A stretch of DNA of 64,000 nucleotides from Larix kaempferi (taxonomy: Eukaryota; Streptophyta; Pinopsida; Pinales; Pinaceae): NCBI GenBank assembly GCA_027924585.1, contig BSBM01001448.1:620001-684000 (forward strand), written 5' to 3'. The notes under the pieces were generated by a model that worked only from the letters and a program-made list of their open reading frames with translations, made no database searches and was not told the origin of the DNA. The position numbers and the translations under genes were made by a program. Each line of letters starts with the position of its first letter. The first letter of the stretch is position 1. Shown here piece after piece: positions 1-10,444 of the stretch.

Positions 1-1108
1 ATTCCCTTGCCATTCGCAGAAGCTCTATCCTACGATAGTTCCACCCGACTACCTAGCATGAAGTGGTATCCTTAGTTGTTCTTGCTAAGTTTCACCCAAG
101 TGACTACAAGGGGAATAGCTTGTGGTACGTGAGATGGACGTAGAATCTTTGTCTCATTGTCCTTGGAAAGGTATTTGTTGAAAGAAGTACTTGTACCCCT
201 CGTGATTATTGCGTGAAGGTTAGCGTAATTGTCTCTCACACATTTTATGGTTGGACTTAGGACCTTGTCATCTTAGACTAACCTTCGGAAGGCCCATTAA
301 TTATATTAATTATATATTAACATTAATTATGATATTAGTTAAGACTTATTGGACCCAACTTTTCACGATATCTAGTAATATTATAATATATTAATTATAT
401 ATTAGATATTAGTTATGACATTAGTTAAAAGTTATTGGACCCAACTTTTCACGGTGTATAGTAATATTATAATATATTAATTATAACATAATATTACAAT
501 ATATTAATTGTAATACTAATTACTATTACTACTAGATATTATATATTGGTGATGTATTACATTATGATATTAGTTACTAGTATATATTTATTATATATTA
601 GTTATTAGTTATTAGTTATGATATTAATAAAAATTATTGGACCCAAATTTTCACAATGTATAATATAATATTAATTACTATTATATTATATATGGGTCAC
701 GTATTACCTTGAATCAGTTAGCATATTAATTTCATTATCAATATCCAATATAATTTTGGGCAACTTGGGTAGAGGGTAGAAAATTTATATTATTAAAAAA
801 TTCCACCAATCCCCAAATTATATAATAAAAATTTGCCTCATACATGCACCCCTTTTGAATTTTAAAGCATTTTGATTGGCTAATACATGATGACATGAAA
901 TTTGAATTAAGGTTGAAAGGCCCATTTTTCATCCAAATGTCCTCTAATATATTCAATGAACTTGAGACTTAATCACCTTGGTTTGATTTCTCGGAGAGTA
1001 TGTTTGCTTGGTTGTATCGTAGAGAGTCTTTTATAGGAGAGTGTTGATTGTAATTTTTCAACGTCTATAGAAGACCTTAGAGTTTTCTTACTGTTTGAAT
1101 CAAAGTAT
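1..1108. other. AT-rich flank left of a gypsy gag start, no gene
   Basis: I see no convincing coding region here. The first 300 bases have ordinary composition; the next 400 are very AT-rich and repetitive. By position this should contain the 5' LTR or leader of the gypsy element whose gag starts at 1109, but I could not match it to any sequence right of 20.2 kb, so LTR limits cannot be given. Confidence 0.5.
320..700. repeat. AT-rich imperfect tandem repeat
   Basis: The motif TTATTGGACCCAA begins at 346, 432 and 634, each time followed by a TTTTCAC stretch and then TATTA-rich sequence. The first two copies are 86 bases apart and nearly identical across that unit; the third is more diverged. 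Confidence 0.75.
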
Positions 1109-1197
1109 ATGGATAATATTCCTAAGGATACCAACCAAGGGACCCCTATACAAGGGGATCCTTGTGTTGTTTTGTTTGTTGGAAACGTTGATCCTCC
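1109..1197 (+). pseudogene. N-terminal fragment of gypsy gag, split by an LTR element
   Basis: An ATG at 1109 opens a frame beginning MDNIPKDTNQG that runs into the left end of the inserted LTR element at 1198. The frame is in phase with the sequence after the right end (8638): the CCTCC duplicated at both edges, counted once, joins ...GNVDPP to FISTLNS without a stop. This is therefore the front of the gag-like protein continuing at 8638. Assignment to gag rests on the downstream part. Confidence 0.6.
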
Positions 1198-3296
1198 TGT
1201 CATGTTCCCAAATTTTCCTATGGTCCATGGGGATGATTTTAGCCTAAGTCACATAGGCATTAATTAAATAATTAATGGATGGATGAAGTAAGATTCCTAA
1301 GGGTGAATTTGAGGAATTAAATGGATAAGGAGGCCCCCCCATGAAGTTATTAACCCCCAATTCAAGTGCTAAGGTGATTTATTAATTACTGAGAAATTAA
1401 TTAATTGGGGAAATTTTGAGGCATTACACCTTATTAATTAATTAATTACTGGATAATTAATTAATTGCTAAGTTAAATTATTTCTGAGTGGTATTATTTT
1501 AATTTAAATAATTATTGCTAATAAATGTGCCAAGTGGTTGATGACTTGGCCAGGAAATTCGAATTAGTAAGTGAGCCAAACTTGCCTAAGTGATGAAACT
1601 CAGAAAATCAAGGAATTACTTGGAGTAGAAGTCAAGTAAGCACTAGAGTCCAAAAATGTTGCCAAAAATGAGAAAAGAGGAATATTTCAGGAAAAGTAGC
1701 ATAAATTCACAAAGCAGGAAAGTATGAAAAGTAGGAAAGTTCAGAAAAGAAGGAAAGTCGGAAAAAGAGGAAAAAAGAAGGAAAGCCAAAGCAAAGCAAG
1801 CAAGCAAAGCAAGGAAAGTATGTCCACTCATGGGTGACCTATTCTCACAGGTCACCAAGCTAAGTAACTTGCTCAACAAGTCAACAAGAATTCTATTTAA
1901 GAATGTTTCCAACTTCATTCAAGAACTTTTGATCATTTATGTTTTCTCATGAGAGCTTTGATGCTTCTCTAGTTGAGTGATGTGCCTCAACTGTGCTTCT
2001 TGGGTGATGTGCCCCAAGGCCCATAGTTTCCAGTGAGTTTTGTGAAGGTCTATATCAAGATATTGTAGCCATTAACATATGCTTCCAGCCTCCATTGAAG
2101 ATCTCCAGTTATTTGGAGAACAAGATTCCTCCAGCAGTGATTCTACAGTTAGTTTTGGTGAAGATTCATCCATTGAAGAAAATAGATCTTGGGAGTGCGC
2201 CCAAGTGCTGAATGAGAGTTGGTATAGCCATTTTTGCAGACATCATAGGTTTACAATATCATTAACCAGCTTCAGATCAGATCCATACTTCTCTTCTCAC
2301 TCATTCTCACATTCACAGCTAAATCTAGAGGATTTTTCCCTGAAGGAGAGGGATTACTTAGTGAATGCGCCCAAGTCAAGTACAAAAGCTCAGTAAGAAG
2401 AAAATTACAGTAATATGACCTGTAGATGACCTGATCCTAACTCCATAGTATATCCACAGTAATATTCTAATTATTCTCTTCATTCTCTATCAAATGTAAT
2501 GAATATTTAGCCTGTGAGGCACTGTTGTTTTGGAAGGCAGTTAAATCAATAAAAGAAGAGTTATTATATGTTATTTTTGACCTGTAGATATTCATTATAT
2601 TATAATAGAGCCTTATTTAATATCATAACATATTTTACCATTTATTGGAGCAGTTTGATGGATTAAAATGCAAGACTAGCTAGTTAGGTGCTTATTCTAG
2701 ACTAGTTTCACCACTTTTACTGCCAAATCCATTCTAAGTAATATTTTTAAATTCTGTCAGTTGGATCTGGTCCTTAACTCAGTATAGTACCCATATCAGT
2801 CCAAAAAATCAGAGTTTAAAATCCTTTAGACATTTCTTGGAAAGTTAAGAAAAATACTAGATCAGCAATCCCAGGAGAGCCCAAAAACCCCAATTCTTCC
2901 CAAACTCTCCCAATTCTACTAAATTACCTTTCTGAGCATAACCAGAAACCCATTAACTGTTATAAACCTTGTTATCCTTCCTGATCTAGTTTGTATATGC
3001 GGATGTACCCAGGAAGCATTGTGGTAGGCTTCAGCAGTAGTTGATGTCCGAAACATAAATGGTCTTCGTGCTTTGTACAAAGAATCCAATTTCCCACTGT
3101 CTAAGTTGCTACTGCACACATCTCATATCAATTCCAGAATTGAATGTTCATCTTACCAAACTCAGTTTCAAGTCTCCTTACATGTCACTGACTTCCTGCT
3201 CAGTTCGGTGAATTGATTAAAAATGGACAAGTAAATTTTATTTAAAATTCTGAACTTGAGTTAATATCTTGGACAAATATTCCCAAGGATATTACA
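1198..3296 (+). repeat. 5' LTR of the 7.4-kb element
   Basis: 2099 bp, TG...CA, direct repeat of 6563-8632. It contains an AATAAA at 2548-2553 and several AT-rich stretches such as TATTTAAG near 1890, a possible TATA element. A 105-codon ORF (2079-2396) lies inside; the 3' LTR copy has the same frame with one early stop and mostly conservative differences. Confidence 0.92.
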
Positions 3297-3297
3297 G

Positions 3298-3311
3298 TGG
3301 TATCAGAGCTC
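3298..3311 (+). promoter_or_regulatory. Primer-binding site, initiator tRNA-Met type
   Basis: TGGTATCAGAGCTC starts one base after the 5' LTR. TGGTATCAGAGC is the common plant primer-binding site complementary to the 3' end of initiator methionine tRNA, where minus-strand DNA synthesis would start. Confidence 0.9.
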
Positions 3312-3387
3312 TTTCCTTGGATCACCTTGTGGAAATAAATTAACTCAATGATTGAAGGAAGATTGAAGATCTTCTCATAGATGCAAA

Positions 3388-5232
3388 ATGTGGCTCCTAC
3401 CAATCAATGAAGAAGAAGAATTTATTTTTGAGCCATATGAAGAGGAGACTTTAACCCCTGTTGGAAATTATTATTTGCACAAAGTTGAACATGATTTCCT
3501 TGATGAAAAAATGTTTGAAGAGAGCATAGGAAATGACCTACCTATGACTAATTGGGATTATGAAGGAATACTCAAAAGAGGCAACCCTAAGAAATCCTAT
3601 GAGTACTTCATGGAGTACTCTGCCTTGAAGAAGGAGGTTCGGAAGTCCCTGACCTTTAGAGACTATTGTGATTTAGAGATTCAGAGGTTGTTCAAATACC
3701 CCTACAATAGTGATAGCAAAAGAAGGATTGCACATATGGTTGATGGTGTGTGCAAAGAAGTTGAAGCAAGATTTGTACCCCTAGGTGCTAAGATGGGAGG
3801 GAGGGATAAAGATGTGTCCTCACAACTAGGAAAAATCAAAGGAGCAAAACAAGAGACACCTAGTTCTTCGGGTAAAGAAGTAGGAAAAAATAAAGATGAA
3901 GTTGCAGCCCTACATATGGAGCCATCCCAATCCCAGGAAAAAGGAATCAAGAAGGAAGTTTCAGCAAGGCCATTGGCACGGCCAAGCATTGCAAGACTGT
4001 TTGGTTTTTCTTCAAGAAGGAAGTGCAAAGGTTGTGATCTGAGCACCACACAATGTGGAGAGACATCAAGCTTCTTGGAAAGAAATGACCAAGAAGACCT
4101 TGTTGGTGCCCCATTACTCCAAGAAGTGGATGAAGAAGGTCAATGCACAGTAGAATATCCAACAATCAAACACTTGATTGTTGGTGATGAGGGAGGTAAA
4201 ATCACTCTCGATATTTTAATGGTTGCTTTTAAAACAAGTGCAAAAGAAATGGGACAGATTGATGAAGGTGAGACATATTTTGGATCTGATCCAAAAGAGG
4301 GACATAATTCATATCTACAATCACCCCTCGAGGCTCAACAGGAAGCAGAAATTGAGCACATCTCAGTAGGGTGTGAAGCAAAGAAATGGGTGGATGAACA
4401 AGGCATCAAAATTCCACTGCATAAGGAGGAGAACATGACACTTGGTGAATTTGTAATTTCTGATTTTTATGTGTCTTTAGGTCAATCTGATGTGGCAGCG
4501 ACTTCCATGGAAAAGTTCAGAATGGTTGAGCCTCATAGTGATGAGATTCAGAATTTTGGTCTAAAAAATGAAAGAAGTATGAAGGCTGAAACCTTGAGAG
4601 AAGATCTTTCTATTGCACCAATGATGAATGATAACTTATGTTACCACCCAAATTATGTTTTTAAATACATGAAATATGAATATATTGCAGCAGCAACATA
4701 TAGATCAGATTTCAAAACCTCAAGTGCACTGCATGAAATTGATCCGACGATGGAAAATGAAGAGGAGGAACATCTGCAAGAACCTCATCTTCTTGTAGGA
4801 TATTTTAAGATGGATGAACAGAAGATCCAAGAGGCCCTGAAAATTCTCCATGAAACTCATGCTTCAGTGTCAAAGTTGTGTTGAAAAGTTGCTTTAATGG
4901 AAGACCAATATTCCTTTGAAGCCATGAAGAATATCCAGAAAACAATATCCACAATCAAAGGTAATTTTTCACAGTTGCTTTCTGATAAAAATTACATGTT
5001 TGAGCTTGTTGAGTTATTGCGAGAAGCAACACTGCATGATGAAGAGAGTATTAGCATATATGAAAAAGAGAACTACAAGCTCAAAGGTGAGTTGTTGGCC
5101 ACCCGAGAATATTTGAGATACACTCAAAGTGCCCTCTTAGAATCACAAATGAAGATAGAACAATTCCAACAAGAGTGTCAAGAATTGACCGAATCCACAA
5201 TTTTTCCTAAGTCATCCCTTTTGGGTAAATGA
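3388..5232 (+). CDS. Unrecognised two-part ORF of the pol-less element (ORF1/ORF2)
   Basis: The first part, 498 codons (3388-4884), starts MWLLPINEEEEF. A single TGA at 4882-4884 is followed in the same frame by 115 more open codons ending at 5232, including an ATG at 4897. The N-terminal part looks globular and acidic (E-rich, then YNSDSKRR basic patches). A Lys/Ser-rich linker lies around residues 135-210. The second part is rich in heptad-like Leu/Glu and probably forms a coiled coil. I recognise no family. By position it occupies the gag slot, so a structural role is a guess. The lone TGA could be a nonsense mutation or a readthrough stop; the sequence alone cannot decide. Confidence 0.6.
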
Positions 5233-5239
5233 CATAAAA

Positions 5240-6055
5240 ATGTTTATGGAGGAACCTCATGAGTGGGTGGACCATGAGGAGCAGTATGTTCAGTATGTGC
5301 TCGAAGAAAGTGCAGAAAAGGTGGATGAAAGGTTTAGAAGCATGGCTCACCACCCTTCATTCCTCACTTCACATTCAACCACAAATTGTGGGAATAAAAA
5401 TTGGGTAAAAGGATTCTTCCTCTTAGTGTCACATGATGAGAAGGAGGATCCTAAAATCGAGGCTCATGACATGTTCCTTAACCCGAAACAGTGGAGTCAT
5501 CCCATGCATGAGTGTGCAGCCACTTTTGACAAGGAGGTATCAGATCCACACTTACTTTCAATGTGTGGGTCATTTGATGGAGTTTTGCACCCTTGGATCA
5601 ATGGTAGAGAGTTGAGCCATTGGATGAAGAGGGGAACACCTGTGGAGATACATATATATCATGAATTCTATTTATGTGAGGAGGACATACATATGGCTGA
5701 TCACATTCCATATGATTCAGCAAATCAAAGTGCTTGTCCATCCATTGGTTGGATGGGTAGGGGAAACATTGTAGTGAAGACCTTGGAAGGTAAAAAGTTC
5801 ACTTGTTTCTGCAATAATTCTTTTATAACTGACATTGTCTTGAATTATGAGCAAAAACAAAGATGTATTTTGCAACCATTTGATATCACCAATCCACATA
5901 TGGGTTGGGTGAAAGATTACCTGACAAGCATGAAGTCTTTTTGCAAAAACGTTTCTGCTTATGGTCAAGGGAAGGTAGCTAAGCAGGAAAGTTGCCAAGA
6001 TAAATTAATGATTACTTGTAGAAGTTGGCCTATGTGGAGGGAATCCACATGCTAG
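5240..6055 (+). CDS. Unrecognised ORF3 of the pol-less element
   Basis: 271 codons from an ATG at 5240, starting MFMEEPHEWVDHEEQY. The frame is open upstream from 5189 and so overlaps the end of ORF2 in the +1 frame, which could mean a lost base or frameshifting. The protein is rich in His, Cys and Trp in its middle and end but shows no CCHC knuckle, no protease DSG/DTG and no polymerase YxDD. The stop at 6053-6055 is followed in the same frame by one further stop (6101-6103) and then open codons to 6427, so the ancestral protein may have been about 120 residues longer. Function unknown. Confidence 0.5.
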   Translation: MFMEEPHEWVDHEEQYVQYVLEESAEKVDERFRSMAHHPSFLTSHSTTNCGNKNWVKGFFLLVSHDEKEDPKIEAHDMFLNPKQWSHPMHECAATFDKEVSDPHLLSMCGSFDGVLHPWINGRELSHWMKRGTPVEIHIYHEFYLCEEDIHMADHIPYDSANQSACPSIGWMGRGNIVVKTLEGKKFTCFCNNSFITDIVLNYEQKQRCILQPFDITNPHMGWVKDYLTSMKSFCKNVSAYGQGKVAKQESCQDKLMITCRSWPMWRESTC

Positions 6056-6427
6056 GAGGGATGCTTGAAATTTTTCTCCAATGGAAGAGAGTTGATCCAT
6101 TAGATGTTTTCACTGGAAGAGACATGTTACTCCCCACTTGGTTTGGTTGGAAGCAATGCCCTAGCAGTTATTCCCCGGATGAAAAGGCACATGTTTGATG
6201 ATAGATTCTTTAAAATTATTCTGATGATGGGAAAAATGGAGTTGATACTTTGGGATCCTGGCATACACTTGACTGACATATTGCCAAAGATGACAGGAGA
6301 ATTCTACTCCTTGCAGGAGAAACAATGGGACCCAGGAATTCTACTCAGTTATCCTAATGGGGTTCAAATTCTGTTCATTTGCTGGCTAATGGAAAATATA
6401 AATTACATGACAGTTTCTTCTACATAG
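6056..6427 (+). pseudogene. Probable in-frame C-terminal extension of ORF3
   Basis: Codons 6056-6427 continue the ORF3 frame after the TAG at 6053 and are interrupted only by a TAG at 6101. The segment from the ATG at 6104 gives about 107 residues. No motif is recognised. It is listed because frame continuity suggests ORF3 was longer before the stops arose. Confidence 0.35.
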
Positions 6428-6549
6428 GAATTTTTCCTGAAGGCCTAAGTAATTTACAGATTTTTCAATGGATGGAGGACAATGATAATCAGAGTTGGTG
6501 CAGCAGAAGCTTGGTGGAATCCTGACATTGCTTGAGGACAAGCAATCTT

Positions 6550-6561
6550 GGGAAGGGAGGA
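6550..6561 (+). promoter_or_regulatory. Polypurine tract
   Basis: GGGAAGGGAGGA ends one base before the 3' LTR. This is the expected site of plus-strand priming and supports plus orientation of the element. Confidence 0.88.
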
Positions 6562-6562
6562 C

Positions 6563-8632
6563 TGTCATGTTCCCAAATTTTCCTATGGTCCATGGGTATG
6601 ATTTTAGCCTAAGTCACATAGGCATTAATTAAATAATTAATGGATGGATGAATTAAGATTCCTAAGGGTGAATTTGAGGAATTAAATGGATAAGGAGGGG
6701 CCCCCATGAAGTTATTAACCCCCAATTCAAGTGCTAAGGTGATTTATTAATTAATTGAGAAATTAATTAATTGGGGAAATTTTGAGGCATTACACCTTAT
6801 TAATTAATTAATTACTGGATAATTAATTAATTGCTAAGTTAAATTATTTCTGAGTGGTATTATTTTAATTTAAATAATTATTGCTAATAAATGTGTCAAG
6901 TGGTTGATGACTTGGCCAGGATATTCGAATTGGTAAGTGAGTCAAACTTGCCTAAGTGATGAAACTCGGAAAATCAAGGAATTACTTGGAGTAGAAGTCA
7001 AGTAAGCACTAGAGTCCAAAAAAGTTGCCAAAAATGAGAAAAGAGGAATATTTCAGGAAAAGTAGCATAAATTCAGAAAGCAGGAAAGTTCAGAAAAGAA
7101 GGAAAGTCAGAAAAAGAAGAAAAAAGAAGGAAAGCCAAAGCAAAGCAAGGAAAGTATGTCCACTCATGGGTGACCTATTCTCACAGGTCACCAAGCTAAG
7201 TAACTTGCTCAATAGGTCAACAAGAATTCTATTTAAGAATGTTTCCAACTTCATTCAAGAACTTTTGATCATTTATGTTTTCTCATGAGAGCTTTGATGC
7301 TTCTCTAGTTGAGTGATGTGCCTCAACTGTGCTTCTTGGGTGATGTGCCCCAAGGCCCATAGTTTCTAGTGAGTTTTGTGAAGGTCCATATCAAGATATT
7401 GTAGCCATTAACATATGCTTCTAGCCTCCATTGAAGATCCCCAGTTATTTGGAGAATAGGATTCCTCCAGCAGTGATTCTACATCTAGTTTTGGTGAAGA
7501 TTCATCCATTGAAGAAGATAGATATTGGGAGTGCGCCCAAGTGCTGAATGAGAGTTGGTACAGCCATTTTTGCAGACATCAGAGGTTTACAAGATCAGTA
7601 ACCAGCTTCAGATCAGATCCTTACTTCTCTTCTCACTCATTCTCACATTCACAGCTAAATCTAGAGGAGTTTTCCCTGAAGGAGAGGGATTACTTAGTGA
7701 ATGCGCCCCAGTCAATTTCAGAAGCTCAGTAAGAAAAAAATTACAGTCATATGACATGTAGATGACCTGATCCGACCTCCATAGTAGAGCCACAGTAATA
7801 TTCTAATTCTTCTCTTCATTCTCCATCAAATGTAATGAATATTTAGCCTGTGAGGCACTGTTGTTTTGGAAGGCAGTTAAATCAATAGAAGAAGAGTTCT
7901 TATATGTTATTTTTGACATGTAGCTATTCATTATATTATATTAGAGCCTTATTTAATATCATAACAGAGTTTACCATTTATTGGAGCAGTTTGATGGATT
8001 AAAATGCAAGACTAGCTAGTTAGGTGCTTATTCTAGACTAGTTTCACCACTTTTACTGCCAAACCCATTCTAAGTAATATTTTTACATTCTGTTAGTTGG
8101 ATCTGGTCCTTAACTCGGCATAGTACCCATATAAGTCCAAAAAATCAGATTTTGAAATCCTTTAGACCTTCCTTGGAAAGTTAAGAAAAATACTAGCTCA
8201 ACAATCCCAGGAGAGCCCAAAAACCCCAATTCTTCCCAAACTCTCCCAAGTATGCTAAATTACCTTTTTTAGCATAACCAGCAACCCATTGAATGTTATA
8301 AACCCTGTTATCCTTCCCTATCTAGTTTGTATATGCGGATGTACCCAGGAAGCATTGCGGTAGGCTTCAGCAGTATTTGATGTCCGAAACATAAATGGTC
8401 TCCGTGCTTTGTACAAAGGATCCAATTTCCCACTATCTAAGTTGCTGCTGCACACATCTCATATAAATTCCAGAATTGAATGTTCATCTTACCAAACTCA
8501 GTTTCAAGTCTCCTTACCTGTCACTGACTTCCTGCTCGGTTCGGTGAATTGATTAAAAATGGACAAGTAAATTTTATTTAAAATTCTGAACTTGAGTTAA
8601 TATCTTGGAAAAATATTCCCAAGGATATTACA
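6563..8632 (+). repeat. 3' LTR of the 7.4-kb element
   Basis: 2070 bp, TG...CA, closely matching 1198-3296 with small indels; for example, it lacks part of an A/G-rich stretch present near 1700-1810. It is followed by the target duplication CCTCC. Confidence 0.92.
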
Positions 8633-8637
8633 CCTCC

Positions 8638-9891
8638 CTTCATTTCCACTTTGAATTCTCCTAGATTCATTATAGGGATACCGGTTTGGTATTTTTCCAC
8701 TTCGAATATCCTGAATGCTCTTGATTCTTCTCAAACAAGAACTATATGTCAAGAGCATCAAAACCATTTACCTTCTTCACCAGTTGCATCTTTTCCTAAT
8801 CCTTCTACCTCATGTGGTGAAAGTCTAGATACTAGTAACCAACTATCTAAATGGAATCGAAAGAGGGAAAATTGTAAGAAGATACAAGGAACAAGGGGTG
8901 TGACACCAGCTGTTGAAAGTCATGTTGGGGGGAATTCCTCAGCTGCTGCAAATCATGTTGGGGGAGGATTTTTCAGTCACTGCAATTCATACTAAAAACA
9001 ATCCATCAACCACTGGTAGTCATGTTGAATACACATCATTGACCACTACGAGTCACATTAATGATAAGTCACCAATAATTGCAAGTCATCAGTCACTACA
9101 AGTCATACTAGAGACAAGCAAACGGTCACTGCAAGTCATGCTAGGGGAAAGCAACCAGCTGCTGCAAGTGATGTTGGAGGAAAAAAAATAGACATTGCAA
9201 GTCATGTTGGGAATGTTGACATAGTTGACAAACCTAAAAACAAAAGCTTAAGTTCCCTTGTAAATTTTGTAAGGGAGGCCATCATACTCATTTGTTCCCA
9301 TACTTCTAGAGGCACAAAGAGTGTGGTATGTGTCCCATAAATCTTCTGCTTCTGAGAAACCATCCATTGTAAGTCATATTAGGTAAAGCTATTCACTCAG
9401 GAAACATGAATGCAAGGGTGGCCATATTTAATATAAATGGAAGTGCTTCCATATGGTGGGATCACCTTAGGTAGGTGAATAATATCAGTAAAATAAATAT
9501 CGTGTGGAAGTAATTCAAGAAGTAATTCCAACAAAATTACCTCTCTAATAAGTACTATGGTGGCAAAATCAAGGAATTCCATGAGTTGAAGTTGGGACAG
9601 CTGACCATGGAAGACTATACCAATAAGTTCTTGGATCTATTGAGATATGTTAGATATATTAGAGATGGGAAAGTTAAAATTCAGTGTTTTCTTAGTGGGT
9701 CACCCCAGACCTACAAGGATGAGATTGAGTTTGATGAACCTTGAACTCTAGATGAAGCCATAAGGAAGGGAAAGTAATGTTATGAGAAAAATAAAACAGT
9801 GCCATAATTCTAGAAGATATGGAAGGACAAGAAGAATGAGAGGTTTGACTAAAGGAAAAATGGGTTCAAGCCTCCCCATTTTAGAAATCAG
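8638..9891 (+). pseudogene. Gypsy gag middle part with SHVG-type repeats
   Basis: Reads on from 1197 as an open frame to 8992. After FISTLNSPRF comes a Ser/Asn-rich region with repeated SHVGG/NHVGG-like units (about 8910-9190), then PCKFCKGGHHTHLFP (about 9250-9300), a Cys-rich segment. From about 9400 another frame gives a Retrotrans_gag-like stretch (...SASIWWDHL, KIKEFHELKLGQLTMEDYTNKF, LSGSPQTYKDEI) with several stops. Gag of this family packages element RNA. This copy is dead: it has multiple frameshifts and is cut by the copia insertion at 9892. Assignment to gypsy follows from continuity with the pol domains after 17519. Confidence 0.72.
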
Positions 9892-10432
9892 TGTTGAATA
9901 TTGTAACTTCTAAGAATATTATATTTGTACATTATTTATTCCGGAGATGTTCCATCCCTCCGAGGTGATTCTATTATGTATCCGGAGATGTTTATCCCTC
10001 CGAGGAGTTGTGGCAACTAAGGTTATTAGACCCACCATGTGGGGGTCGTCCCAATCAGTTATAATAGGGTATTTAACCTAATGGTTAAATACGATCCTAC
10101 ATGTACTTGTGTAAAATATATGTCAGAGTAGTGTATAAATAGAGGAGGTGTGTTCCTCATTTGACACACTCACACACTTGAAAAGAGGAGCACTTGTCTG
10201 GGAGATTTGCTAAGGAGGATTAGAAGGAGGGAGCACATCTTGTATTTTGGTTTATCATCTTATTGAGGAAAGCTTTGCTGGGTTTTCTACCCCATGAGGG
10301 TTTCCCAGGATAAATCTGTGTCCCTTGTGTTTATGCTATGCTTGTTGTTTCTTCAGTGATCCTGTATATGCTATTATTGTGAAATAGAATGTAATGCTGT
10401 TATTTTCTGTCTTAGCATATTGAATTTTAACA
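9892..10432 (+). repeat. 5' LTR of the copia element
   Basis: 541 bp, direct repeat of 16973-17513. A TATAAAT box lies at 10134-10140, about 300 bp before the LTR end. The motif CCGGAGATGTT...TCCCTCCGAGG occurs twice near the start (about 9940-10020). A related LTR lies in the opposite orientation at 44043-44646. Confidence 0.95.
10134..10140 (+). promoter_or_regulatory. TATA box in copia LTR
   Basis: GTGTATAAATAGAGG matches a plant TATA box in the place expected for the LTR promoter. The 3' LTR has the same box at about 17215 with one flanking change. Confidence 0.7.
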
Positions 10433-10444
10433 TGGTATCAGAGC
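10433..10444 (+). promoter_or_regulatory. Primer-binding site of the copia element
   Basis: TGGTATCAGAGC directly abuts the 5' LTR end; initiator tRNA-Met type, usual in plant copia elements. Confidence 0.9.

Larger units (their letters stand above)
1198..8632 (+). mobile_element. Complete non-autonomous LTR retrotransposon (7.4 kb)
   Basis: Both LTRs start TGTCATG and end TTACA. They are followed and preceded by a primer-binding site and a polypurine tract, and the whole is flanked by a perfect 5-bp duplication CCTCC (1193-1197 and 8633-8637). The LTRs are unusually long (2099 and 2070 bp) around an internal region of only 3.27 kb. That region has long ORFs on the plus strand, but I find no protease, integrase, reverse transcriptase or RNase H motif, so mobility must have come from another element. 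It inserted into a gypsy gag reading frame. The LTRs differ by scattered substitutions and small indels, so the insertion is not very recent. Confidence 0.93.

Noticed and set aside
973-1203. Minus-strand ORF of 76 codons
   Set aside because: Shadow of the plus-strand gag start at 1109; it crosses the LTR insertion point.
1643-1918. 91-codon Leu/Phe-rich minus-strand ORF
   Set aside because: Complement of the GAAAG-rich part of the LTR; the 3' LTR copy does not keep it.
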